Source: Onstottus_B arcticum
GTDB taxonomy: Bacteria > Acidobacteriota > Blastocatellia > UBA7656
Length of the DNA: 64,000 bases
Assembly (NCBI GenBank): GCA_038040485.1
Contig: JBBPIE010000004.1
Coordinates: forward strand, 1 to 64,000
Direction: 5' to 3'
Of this stretch, positions 8,243 through 16,431 are shown one piece after another (the stretch's first letter is position 1; every line of letters starts with the position of its first letter). Both the position numbers and the translations under genes were made by a program. A model generated the notes under the pieces. That model saw only the letters and a list, made by a program, of their open reading frames with translations. It was not told where the DNA came from and did no database searches.

Positions 8243-10669
8243 ATGTCCGGATTGCTGTCTGACGTTCGTTTCGGAGCGCGGCTCCTCCGCCGCAATCGCG
8301 AAGTCACGATCGTTGCGGTGCTGGCGATGTCGATCGCGATCGGCGTCGCGAGCACGGTCTTCAGCGTAGTCAACACCGTGTTGATTCAGCCCCTGCCGTT
8401 CACCGAGCCTGAGCGGCTGGTCGCCATCTGGCAAGTCGATCCGGCGAACTCCGCGCTTTGGAGGCCGGCCGCGCAAGGCAACTACGCCGACTGGCTACGG
8501 ATGAGCCAGTCGTTCGAAGAGGCCGGCGCGGCGGTGAACATTTCGAAGACCCTGACCAGCTTTGACGAGCCCGACACCCCGTTGATGCAGACGGTTTCAG
8601 CAGGCTACTTCGATGCGCTTGGAGTTCAGCCGATGCTCGGCCGCACCTTCCTGCCTGAAGAAGACCGTCCCGGCGCCCGCGCGCTAATGGTGATGAGCTA
8701 TGAGTTGTGGCAGCGTCGCTTCGGTGAAGATCGAAACATTCTTGGACGGACTACGGAGCTGGACGGTGTGCCTTACGAAGTAATCGGCGTCATGCCCGCG
8801 GGGTTCGACAACCCGATATTCGGGCTGACCGTAAGCCCGGAAGCATGGTTGCCGCTGCCGCTGGCTGAAAACGGGCTGGATCGCCGCGGCAACGATCATA
8901 CTGTCGTAGCCCGCCTGCGAAATGGAGTGACGCTCAGCCAGGCTCAGCAGGAACTGACGCGCATCTCTGAAGAGCTCAAGCAGCAATACCCGGACACAAA
9001 CCAGAACGTTGCAGCTTTGGTTGCGCCGCTCAAGGAGAGCATAGTGCGCGGAGTGCGCCCGGCCGTCTTGCTGTTGATGGGGGCAGTGCTGTTTGTGCTG
9101 TTGATCGCTTCAAGCAATGTGGCTCATTTGTTACTGACTCGTTCGGTCGTGCGCGAGCGTGAGTTCGCGGTTCGCCGGGCGCTTGGCGCGGGAGCGAGCC
9201 GTCTGCTGCGCCAGCTTATGATTGAAAGCCTGTTGCTCATGATGTTGTGCGCGGTGCCCGGATTGCTGCTGACGATCTGGGGAACGGAAAGCGTTGGGTT
9301 GCTGATTCCAACGGGCCTCAACATTCCACACTTCGATTTTCATGTAGACTGCAACGTCGTCTTGTTCGTACTCGCGGTTTCATTACTGCCCGGCATCTTG
9401 CTCGGACTGATCCCGGCGCTATATGCGCAGCGGGTGAGCATCGTCTCCGGACTCGCTGGAACGGGTCGCGCAACGGGAAGCCCCGGCAGCCGGCGGCTGC
9501 AGAGATTTCTTGTTGTCGCCGAGACGGCCTTGTCGCTCGCGTTGCTGGTTGGCGCCGGTCTGATGGTGCAAAGCTTTCGCAACCTCCAGCGTCTGGACCA
9601 GGGGTTCGATCCAAACAACGTGCTGACGTTTCGCGTTTCGACGCGCGGAGCGGCATACACGGACAGCGAACGGCGTCAGCGATTCTTCAAAGAGATTCAA
9701 GACCGTCTCGCCACCATTCCCGGCGTCGTGTCGGTTGGCGCAGCCCAGTTCCATCCTTTCTATCCGCAATTCGGGCTGACCACGATAGCGCTTGAAGGGC
9801 AGCCTGCGCCTGAACCTGGAAAAGAACCGCGCGTAACCTCCATCAGGTGCTCTCCCGACTATTTCGCCGCGATGAAGATCAACCTGCTACAAGGACGACT
9901 GCTCGCGGAGAACGACACGACCCTGAGCCCGGCGGTAGCCGTGGTCAGCTCGAAGATGGCGCGGCAGTTGTGGGGCGCCGAAGACCCGATCGGCAAAAGG
10001 CTGACCATTGGAGGCAGCCGTAACCCGCTGCGTCAAGTTGTCGGCGTTGTTGGCGACGTCCGCACCGACCAGTTTCCACCTGACCCCCACCCAACCGTCT
10101 ACGTGGCATTGGAACAGGTCACGGCGCCGGCCACGGTGGCTTATTCGATGCGAACGACTTCGAATCCTCTTGCGTTCACCGACGCCGCGACGAAAGAAGT
10201 GAGAGCGGTCGATCGGACGATGCCGGTGTATCTCGTCCGCTCCATGGAAGATATCGTCGCTGGGTTGGATTGGCGGACGCGGTTCGTCATGTCGTTGCTT
10301 GCGATCTTCTCGGTGTTGTCGTTGTTGCTGGCGGTGACCGGTATCTATGCGGCGCTGTCCTATGTGGTCTCGCAGCAGACGCGCGAGATCGGTATTCGGA
10401 TGGCGCTGGGTGCGAAGAAGGGTCAAGTGTTGAAGCTTGTGCTGAGTCAGGGAATGAAGCTGACACTGACTGGAGTGGCGATTGGTTTGGGCGCGTCTTT
10501 GGCGATGACCCGCTTGATGGGAACCTTGTTGTTCAACATGAGTCCAACCGATCCGTTGACTCTGGGCGCGGTCGCTTTGCTTTTAATGCTTGTTGCGTCG
10601 CTGGCCTGCTACCTTCCAGCCCGGCGCGCGGCGAAGGTCGATCCGATGATCGCGTTGAGACACGAGTGA
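8243..10669 (+). CDS. ADOP-family permease (copy 3, divergent N-terminus)
   Basis: 808 residues, ATG with AAAGGA upstream. The start MSGLLSDVRFGARLLRRNRE and TM1 (SIAIGVASTVFSVVNTVL) lack the usual LGIGANTAIFS, making this the most diverged member at the N-terminus. The rest is standard: FtsX half 1 AVLFVLLIASSNVAHLLLTR (Ser-Ser-Asn replaces Cys-Ala-Asn), arginine-rich cytoplasmic loop VRRALGAGASRLLRQ, half 2 GIYAALSYVVSQQTREIGIR, end VDPMIALRHE. The stop is followed by GACGATT and a GCGGATT heptamer run. Confidence 0.9.
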   Translation: MSGLLSDVRFGARLLRRNREVTIVAVLAMSIAIGVASTVFSVVNTVLIQPLPFTEPERLVAIWQVDPANSALWRPAAQGNYADWLRMSQSFEEAGAAVNISKTLTSFDEPDTPLMQTVSAGYFDALGVQPMLGRTFLPEEDRPGARALMVMSYELWQRRFGEDRNILGRTTELDGVPYEVIGVMPAGFDNPIFGLTVSPEAWLPLPLAENGLDRRGNDHTVVARLRNGVTLSQAQQELTRISEELKQQYPDTNQNVAALVAPLKESIVRGVRPAVLLLMGAVLFVLLIASSNVAHLLLTRSVVREREFAVRRALGAGASRLLRQLMIESLLLMMLCAVPGLLLTIWGTESVGLLIPTGLNIPHFDFHVDCNVVLFVLAVSLLPGILLGLIPALYAQRVSIVSGLAGTGRATGSPGSRRLQRFLVVAETALSLALLVGAGLMVQSFRNLQRLDQGFDPNNVLTFRVSTRGAAYTDSERRQRFFKEIQDRLATIPGVVSVGAAQFHPFYPQFGLTTIALEGQPAPEPGKEPRVTSIRCSPDYFAAMKINLLQGRLLAENDTTLSPAVAVVSSKMARQLWGAEDPIGKRLTIGGSRNPLRQVVGVVGDVRTDQFPPDPHPTVYVALEQVTAPATVAYSMRTTSNPLAFTDAATKEVRAVDRTMPVYLVRSMEDIVAGLDWRTRFVMSLLAIFSVLSLLLAVTGIYAALSYVVSQQTREIGIRMALGAKKGQVLKLVLSQGMKLTLTGVAIGLGASLAMTRLMGTLLFNMSPTDPLTLGAVALLLMLVASLACYLPARRAAKVDPMIALRHE

Positions 10670-10676
10670 GACGATT

Positions 10677-10704
10677 GCGGATTGCGGATTGCGGATTGCG
10701 AATT
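10677..10704 (+). repeat. Short direct heptamer array (GCGGATT)
   Basis: Three perfect GCGGATT units and one GCGAATT unit directly after the conserved post-stop GACGATT. No complementary right arm is present. The same unit forms a full inverted pair at 36407-36487. Confidence 0.8.
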
Positions 10705-10789
10705 TGAGATTTGATCTGTCGATTTGCCGTTTTGGATTGTCGATCGACGTTAAATCCAAAACACCAAATCCAAACGCGCAGGTAGAACT

Positions 10790-13261
10790 ATGTTGAGCTT
10801 ACTGATTGGCGACACTCGTCTTGCGATTCGAATGCTGTTCAAGCAACCCGCCTTCACGGCGATAGCGGTCGCGACACTCGCGTTGGGCATCGGAGCCAAC
10901 ACCGCGATCTTCAGCGTGGTGAACGCTGTGTTGCTGCGGCCGCTACCTTTTCCACACTCCGAACAGCTCGTACTTGTCTCCGATGATTTGACCGGGCGCC
11001 AGGTTAGCGATGTTGGGATGTCGGTCTCGGAGCTGCAGGATTTGCAAGAGCGCTCCGGCGTCTTCGAAGACATATCGGCGGTGTGGCCCGTGGATGCGAA
11101 CCTGACGGGATCCGACCGGCCCGACCGCGTCGAACTGCTCGCGGTCAGTCCCAACTACTTTTCGTTGCTCGGTGCGAAGGCACAACTGGGACGAGTCTTC
11201 GGTGACGAAGATCGGGCGCAAGGCTTTGCCGAAGGCGTCGTGATCAGTGACGGACTCTGGCGAAGAGTGTTCGGCGCGGATCCAAACATACTAGGCCGCA
11301 AGATTCGAGCAGATAGCGACCTGTACACTATAGTCGGCGTGATGCCGCCCGGCTTTCGTCACCCGGGCCGGACGCTGCGCGACGACGTCGAACTGTGGGG
11401 CACGGCTGGATTCGCGGCCAATCCGTTTGGGCCGCCGCGACGAGCGGTACGCATGCTTCCGGGGGCAATCGGGCGATTGAAACCGGGTCTCACGGTTCAA
11501 CAAGCACAGCTTCAACTCGACGCCTTCGTAGCGCAACTGACTGGGGAGTTTCCCAACGAGTATCCCAGCGAAGCGGGGTGGACGGTTCGGCTGCTTCCAG
11601 CTCGCGAGAAACTGGTCGGCGACGTACGCACGACGCTTCTCATTCTGTTGGGAGCGGTCGGAGTGGTTCTGCTGATCGCTTGCGTGAACCTGGCCAACTT
11701 AATGCTCTCACGCTCGCTTGCGCGGCAGCGCGAGATGGCCATTCGCCTGGCGCTTGGCGCCGGCAGAAGGCGGTTGATCCTGCAGCTTCTCACCGAGAGC
11801 CTTGTGCTCTCGGTGCTCGGCGGAGCGGTCGCCCTGCTCGTCGGGAGCTGGGTGACCGGTCTGTTGTTGCAGCTCCTGCCGGCAACGATCCCGCGACTCC
11901 AGGAAGTGGGCTTCAATAGCAGCGTGCTTTTGTTTACCTTCGGCGTGTCGCTGCTAACCGGCGTGGTGTTCGGGTTGGCGCCGGCATGGCAGGCATCGCG
12001 CCCCGATGTGATTGCAGGCTTGAAGGAAGGCTCCGCGGGCGCGGGCCTTGGCGCGCGCAGCAATCGACTTCGCGGCCTGCTGGTGATCACTGAATTCGCG
12101 CTGTCGCTGGTGCTGATGATAGGAGCTGGGCTGTTGATTCGCAGCTTCTGGCGCGTGTTGGAAGTCAATCCGGGCTTCGACGCGCAGAATGTCCTGGTCG
12201 CGCGGATCTGGCTGCCCGTGCCTAACAACCCCGAACTGGATCCTTATCGCCCGCCCGCCAAGCGCGTCCAGTTTGTCAAAGAGGTGTTGCGCCGGGTTAG
12301 CTCCCTGCCCGGCGTGAGATACGCGGCGATCGGAGCCGGCAACGGAGTACCGTTGATCGGCCCCCATAACAAAGACGGCCTGGTGATCGAAGATCGGCCG
12401 GATGAAACGGTCCTCCCACAAGTGCAAGTCTCGTCGGTTAGCTCTGCTTACTTTTCTGTTCTCGGAACGCCGCTCCTGGAAGGCCGCCTCTTTAGTGAAA
12501 GCGACGATATCCAATCCCCGCCAGTCGTGCTGATCGATGAGGCAATGGTCAAGCGCTTCTGGCCGGGCGAGAACCCACTTGGGAAGCACATCAAGTTTGG
12601 CAGAAGAGACTCGCGGAGACCCTGGCTGACTGTCGCGGGCGTCGTTGGAAACATCAAGACCGACGGTTTTGATCTACCAGAGCAACCTCATGTTTATTCG
12701 CCGATATTTCAGAACGTAGGCTACTCGATGGCGGTCTATGTTAAGGCTGACGGTAATCCGAAGAACCTATCTCAAGCGCTGCGGCAACAGGTGCAGGCCG
12801 CCGATCCGGACCTGCCCGTGTTCGGCGAGAAAACGATGGAGGATCTCGTCGCGGCGTCGCTGGCCGAGCGTCGGTTCGCAACGCAGCTCGTGACCGTGTT
12901 TGGCGCTGTCGCGCTGCTTCTGGCCGGCGTTGGCATCTACGGCGTGATGGCATACTCGGTGAATCAGCGAACGCGCGAGATCGGCATTCGGATCGCGCTT
13001 GGCGCGACCGGAGGCGACATCACGAGATGGGTGCTCAAGCAGGGAGTGGGGCTCACGCTGGCCGGGATTGGTGTCGGTTTGACGAGCGCGTTCGCGGCGA
13101 CGCGCCTGCTGCAAGGCTTGCTGTTTGGCGTATCGACGACTGATGCGGTCACCTACGCGGCACTGGCATTGCTGTTGGGTATGGTCGCGCTTTTCGCGTG
13201 CTACATCCCGGCGAGAAAGGCGACAAAGGTCGATCCGATGATAGCACTGAGACATGAGTAA
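10790..13261 (+). CDS. ADOP-family permease (copy 4)
   Basis: 823 residues, ATG with a weak AGGTAG upstream. N-terminus GDTRLAIRMLFKQPAFTAIA, TM1 with LGIGANTAIFSVVNAVLLRP. First periplasmic region has SVSELQDLQERSGVFEDISA in place of the FLDWR motif. FtsX half 1 GVVLLIACVNLANLMLSRSL, half 2 GIYGVMAYSVNQRTREIGIR, end VDPMIALRHE. The second periplasmic part is slightly longer than in most copies (LPVPNNPELDPYRPPAKRV insert). Its 3' flank (TAA, GACGATT, then GATTTTN heptamers) is nearly the same as those of the remnant at 13728 and of copy 10. Confidence 0.92.
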   Translation: MLSLLIGDTRLAIRMLFKQPAFTAIAVATLALGIGANTAIFSVVNAVLLRPLPFPHSEQLVLVSDDLTGRQVSDVGMSVSELQDLQERSGVFEDISAVWPVDANLTGSDRPDRVELLAVSPNYFSLLGAKAQLGRVFGDEDRAQGFAEGVVISDGLWRRVFGADPNILGRKIRADSDLYTIVGVMPPGFRHPGRTLRDDVELWGTAGFAANPFGPPRRAVRMLPGAIGRLKPGLTVQQAQLQLDAFVAQLTGEFPNEYPSEAGWTVRLLPAREKLVGDVRTTLLILLGAVGVVLLIACVNLANLMLSRSLARQREMAIRLALGAGRRRLILQLLTESLVLSVLGGAVALLVGSWVTGLLLQLLPATIPRLQEVGFNSSVLLFTFGVSLLTGVVFGLAPAWQASRPDVIAGLKEGSAGAGLGARSNRLRGLLVITEFALSLVLMIGAGLLIRSFWRVLEVNPGFDAQNVLVARIWLPVPNNPELDPYRPPAKRVQFVKEVLRRVSSLPGVRYAAIGAGNGVPLIGPHNKDGLVIEDRPDETVLPQVQVSSVSSAYFSVLGTPLLEGRLFSESDDIQSPPVVLIDEAMVKRFWPGENPLGKHIKFGRRDSRRPWLTVAGVVGNIKTDGFDLPEQPHVYSPIFQNVGYSMAVYVKADGNPKNLSQALRQQVQAADPDLPVFGEKTMEDLVAASLAERRFATQLVTVFGAVALLLAGVGIYGVMAYSVNQRTREIGIRIALGATGGDITRWVLKQGVGLTLAGIGVGLTSAFAATRLLQGLLFGVSTTDAVTYAALALLLGMVALFACYIPARKATKVDPMIALRHE

Positions 13262-13264
13262 GAC

Positions 13265-13292
13265 GATTTTGGATTTTAGATTTTGGATTTTC
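13265..13292 (+). repeat. Short direct heptamer array (GATTTTN)
   Basis: Four GATTTTG/A/G/C units immediately after the copy 4 stop. A similar run (GATTTTC, GATTTTG) follows the remnant at about 13738-13752, so the truncated copy between is flanked by the same heptamer. The unit is also used at 33887-33990. Confidence 0.8.
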
Positions 13293-13305
13293 GATTTCTG
13301 TTTGA

Positions 13306-13728
13306 GAGCGAGCCACCTTCGTTCCATGTCGGAATTTCTACGCCGCGGTTTTCAGCATCTTTGGGGCAGTCGCCTTGTTGCTGACGTTGGTGGGAATCTA
13401 CGGGGTCCTGTCATACGCAGTTACGCAGCGCATCCACGAAATTGGCGTGCGGGTGGCGCTCGGCGCGCGAGGGCGCGACGTGATAAAGCTGATCATCGGC
13501 CAAGGCATGCTGACTACGGGCATTGGCCTCGTCATCGGAGTGGGGGCGGCTCTGGCATTGACCCGCTTGCTGACGAAGCTGGTTTATCTCTACGGCGTGA
13601 GTGCCACCGATCCAGCGACCTTCGCAGTGATCGCGGGTCTGTTTGCGGCGGCGGCGTTGCTGGCTTGCTATGTGCCGGCGCGTCGTGCGGCGAACCTCGA
13701 TCCGGTGGTCGCGTTGAGACACGAGTGA
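13306..13728 (+). pseudogene. 3' remnant of an ADOP permease
   Basis: The frame is open only from 13306. From about 13330 it reads NFYAAVFSIFGAVALLLTLV then GIYGVLSYAVTQRIHEIGVR and on to the family end LDPVVALRHE. This is the complete last FtsX half of an ADOP (about 130 residues). About 690 residues of N-terminal sequence are missing and there is no ribosome site, although a TTG at 13375 could start a 117-residue product. Flanking GATTTTN heptamers on both sides suggest the deletion ended at repeat DNA, but that is inference. Confidence 0.88.
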
Positions 13729-13785
13729 AACGATTTCGGATTTTCGATTTTGGATTCTGACGTAGTGCGCGGACGAACTAATCGA

Positions 13786-13791
13786 GAGGAG
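13786..13791 (+). promoter_or_regulatory. Ribosome binding site pointing to a CTG start
   Basis: GAGGAG, five bases upstream of CTG at 13797. The nearest canonical in-frame start is GTG at 13809, 17 bases away, which is too far for this site. This decides the start of copy 5. Confidence 0.6.
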
Positions 13792-13796
13792 CAAGT

Positions 13797-16208
13797 CTGA
13801 CGATTTTAGTGCAAGACCTGCGATACGCGATTCGAATGCTTCTGAAGAATCCGGGCTTTGCGGTTGTGGCGATCATCGCGCTGGCTCTGGGAATCGGCGC
13901 GAACGCCGCGATCTTCAGCGTCGTGAACACGGTGCTGTTGCGATCGCTGCCGTACAACGATCCCGATCGGCTTATGGTCGTGAGAGAGAACAAGCTGCCG
14001 CAGTTTCCCGAGTTCTCGGTTTCTCCGGGAAACTTTCTCGATTGGCAAAAGCAGAACACCTCGTTTGAGAAGCTCGCGGCGGTAAACGGAACGGCTTTCA
14101 ACCTGGTCGCGGGGGATGCCGAACCCGAGCGGCTTCGCGGCGTTCGAGTATCCGCGGGATTATTCGAGATGCTCGGTGTGACGCCGCTGCAAGGCCGGAC
14201 CTTCATGGACGAGGAAGACCAACCCGGCCATCAGAACGTCGTGCTGCTCAGCAGCAGCCTGTGGAAGCGCCGGTTTGGCGGCGATCCCAACATCGTCGGC
14301 CAATCGATAACGCTGAGCGCGTCGAGCTACACGATCATCGGAATAATGCCGCCGAGCTTTCAGTTCCCGGATCGCGACACCGACGTGTGGGCGCCGATCG
14401 CCTTCACTGCCCAGCAAGCCCAACAGCACGGCAGTCATTACCTCTCGGTCATCGGGCGTCTGAAGCCCGACGTTACTCGGGATCAGGCGGACACCGAAAT
14501 GGCCGGCATCGCCGCGCGGCTCGGAGAGCAGTATCCCAACTCCAACGCCGGCTGGAGTACGAACGTACTCCCGATGCAAGAGTACGAAGTCCGCGATGTC
14601 AAACTCGCACTTTTCTTTTTGTTTGGCGCCGTCGTGCTAGTGCTGCTGATCGCCTGCGCAAATGTCGCCAACCTGTTGCTTGCTCGCGCGACGGCCCGGC
14701 AAAGGGAGATGGCGATCCGCAGCGCGCTTGGCGCGAGTCGATGGCGAGTCGTGCGGCAGCTCCTCACCGAAAGCGTTCTGCTCGCGCTGTTAGGCGGGGC
14801 GGTTGGGCTGCTGCTTGCGCTCTGGGGCATGGAATCGCTTCTTGCGCTCGCGCCCGAGGACTTGCCGCGAATAAAAGACGTTGCCCTCGACGCACGGGTG
14901 CTTGGCTTCACGCTTTTGGTCACATTGATGACAGGCATCATCTTTGGCCTCGTCCCCGCGCTTCAGGCGTCGAGGCCGAATCTCAATGAGACTCTGAAAG
15001 AAGGCGGACGCGGCACAACCGGCGGGCATCATCGCGTTCGCAACTCCCTCGTCGTCATCGAAGTCGCGCTCGCGCTGGTTGTGCTCGTGTGCTCGGGGTT
15101 GCTGATTCGAAGCTTCATGCGCTTGCAGCAGGTCAATCCGGGATTCAACGCGGACAACGCTCTTGCCGTAAACATCTCCCTTCCAGGAAGGAAGTATCCG
15201 AACGCGGATCAGTACTCGGGGTTCTTCACTCAACTCATCGAAAAGACCTCCGCGCTTCCGGGCGTGGTCGCCGTGGGAGCTACGCAAGCGCTTCCGATCC
15301 AGGGCGACTACCTTTTGGGCTTCAGCATCCAGGGCCGTCCGCCGGATGCGCCGGGCGAAGACAAGAGCACGAATTACTATGCGGTCACTCCCGGCTACTT
15401 CAAAGCGATGGGAATCCCTCTGCTGAAAGGACGCGTCTTCACCGAGCAAGACAGCAAGAGCGCTACTCGAGTAGCGCTGATAAACGAGACGATGGCCAAG
15501 ACCTACTTCCCTGACGAAGACCCGATCGGAAAAGGCATAAACGTGACGAACGGTCCGGAACGATTCCGCGAGATCGTTGGAATAGTGGGCGACGTGAAGC
15601 AATACGGGCTGGCTCAACCTTCAACCTTGCAAACTTATGAGCCTTACCTGCAGAACCCGTTCAGCGGGGTGACGCTTGTGGTTCGAACGGAGCGCAATCC
15701 GGCGGCGCTGACCGGGGCAATCCGCGGCGAGGTGCTCGCGATCGACAAGGAGCAACCCGTCTCGCGAGTCAGGACGCTCGATCAGATCATCTCGGCGTCG
15801 GTCCAGCAACAGCAGTTCCTGATGCTTCTTCTTGGAGTCTTCGCTGCCGTAGGCTTGATCCTGGCGGCGGTCGGCTTGTATGGCGTGATGAGCTACGCCG
15901 TCACTCAGCGAACACACGAGATTGGAATACGGATGGCGCTGGGCGCGAACGCCGCCAACGTACTCAGACTGGTAGTCGGTCACGGAATGATGCTGGCTCT
16001 GATCGGTGTAGCAGTTGGATTGGCCGGGTCGTTCGCGGTCACTCGATTGATGTCACAGCTACAGCTCCTGTTCTCGATAAGCGCAACCGACCCGGTGACT
16101 TTTGCGGCCATTTCAGTGCTGCTCACAGGGGTGGCTCTGGGGGCTTGTTTGGTGCCCGCGCGCCGCGCAATCAAGGTCGACCCGATGGTGGCGCTGAGAC
16201 ATGAATGA
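13797..16208 (+). CDS. ADOP-family permease (copy 5), probable CTG start
   Basis: 803 residues if begun at CTG 13797, reading (M)TILVQDLRYAIRMLLKNPG. That aligns with the MTTLVQDLRYGARML and MTTLLQDVRYGIRML starts of copies 10 and 9; a GTG at 13809 would remove the first four residues. TM1 contains LGIGANAAIFSVVNTVLL. The periplasmic domain has NFLDWQKQNTSFEKLAAVNG. FtsX half 1 is VLVLLIACANVANLLLARA and half 2 is GLYGVMSYAVTQRTHEIGIR. There is a small extra Gln/Leu insertion before the last TM pair (MSQLQLLFSISATDP). Ends VDPMVALRHE. Confidence 0.9.
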   Translation: MTILVQDLRYAIRMLLKNPGFAVVAIIALALGIGANAAIFSVVNTVLLRSLPYNDPDRLMVVRENKLPQFPEFSVSPGNFLDWQKQNTSFEKLAAVNGTAFNLVAGDAEPERLRGVRVSAGLFEMLGVTPLQGRTFMDEEDQPGHQNVVLLSSSLWKRRFGGDPNIVGQSITLSASSYTIIGIMPPSFQFPDRDTDVWAPIAFTAQQAQQHGSHYLSVIGRLKPDVTRDQADTEMAGIAARLGEQYPNSNAGWSTNVLPMQEYEVRDVKLALFFLFGAVVLVLLIACANVANLLLARATARQREMAIRSALGASRWRVVRQLLTESVLLALLGGAVGLLLALWGMESLLALAPEDLPRIKDVALDARVLGFTLLVTLMTGIIFGLVPALQASRPNLNETLKEGGRGTTGGHHRVRNSLVVIEVALALVVLVCSGLLIRSFMRLQQVNPGFNADNALAVNISLPGRKYPNADQYSGFFTQLIEKTSALPGVVAVGATQALPIQGDYLLGFSIQGRPPDAPGEDKSTNYYAVTPGYFKAMGIPLLKGRVFTEQDSKSATRVALINETMAKTYFPDEDPIGKGINVTNGPERFREIVGIVGDVKQYGLAQPSTLQTYEPYLQNPFSGVTLVVRTERNPAALTGAIRGEVLAIDKEQPVSRVRTLDQIISASVQQQQFLMLLLGVFAAVGLILAAVGLYGVMSYAVTQRTHEIGIRMALGANAANVLRLVVGHGMMLALIGVAVGLAGSFAVTRLMSQLQLLFSISATDPVTFAAISVLLTGVALGACLVPARRAIKVDPMVALRHE

Positions 16209-16210
16209 CG

Positions 16211-16410
16211 ATGGGGATTAGAGGATCGAGGATCGAGGATAGAGGATAGCGGATGATGGGGAATTGAAAATTGAAAATTGAAAAATGAAAAATGCGAATT
16301 GCCACATCTAACATTGCGATCCGCATTCTTAATCCTGCAATTTGAAATTTTCAATTTTCAATTTTCAATCCTCCATCTTCCATCCTCTATCCTCCATCCT
16401 CGATCCTCGT
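16211..16410. repeat. Nested heptamer palindrome
   Basis: Left outer arm 16211-16255 (GAGGATC/GAGGATA units), left inner arm 16261-16300 (AATTGAA/AAATGAA units), core about 16301-16332, right inner arm 16336-16370 (TTTCAAT units), right outer arm 16371-16410 (ATCCTCC/ATCCTCT units). Same two-layer order as the elements at 5385 and 52410 but with a different core. It lies between copy 5's stop and the ribosome site of copy 6. Confidence 0.9.
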
Positions 16411-16431
16411 TTCTCACCGGAGAGTTAATCG

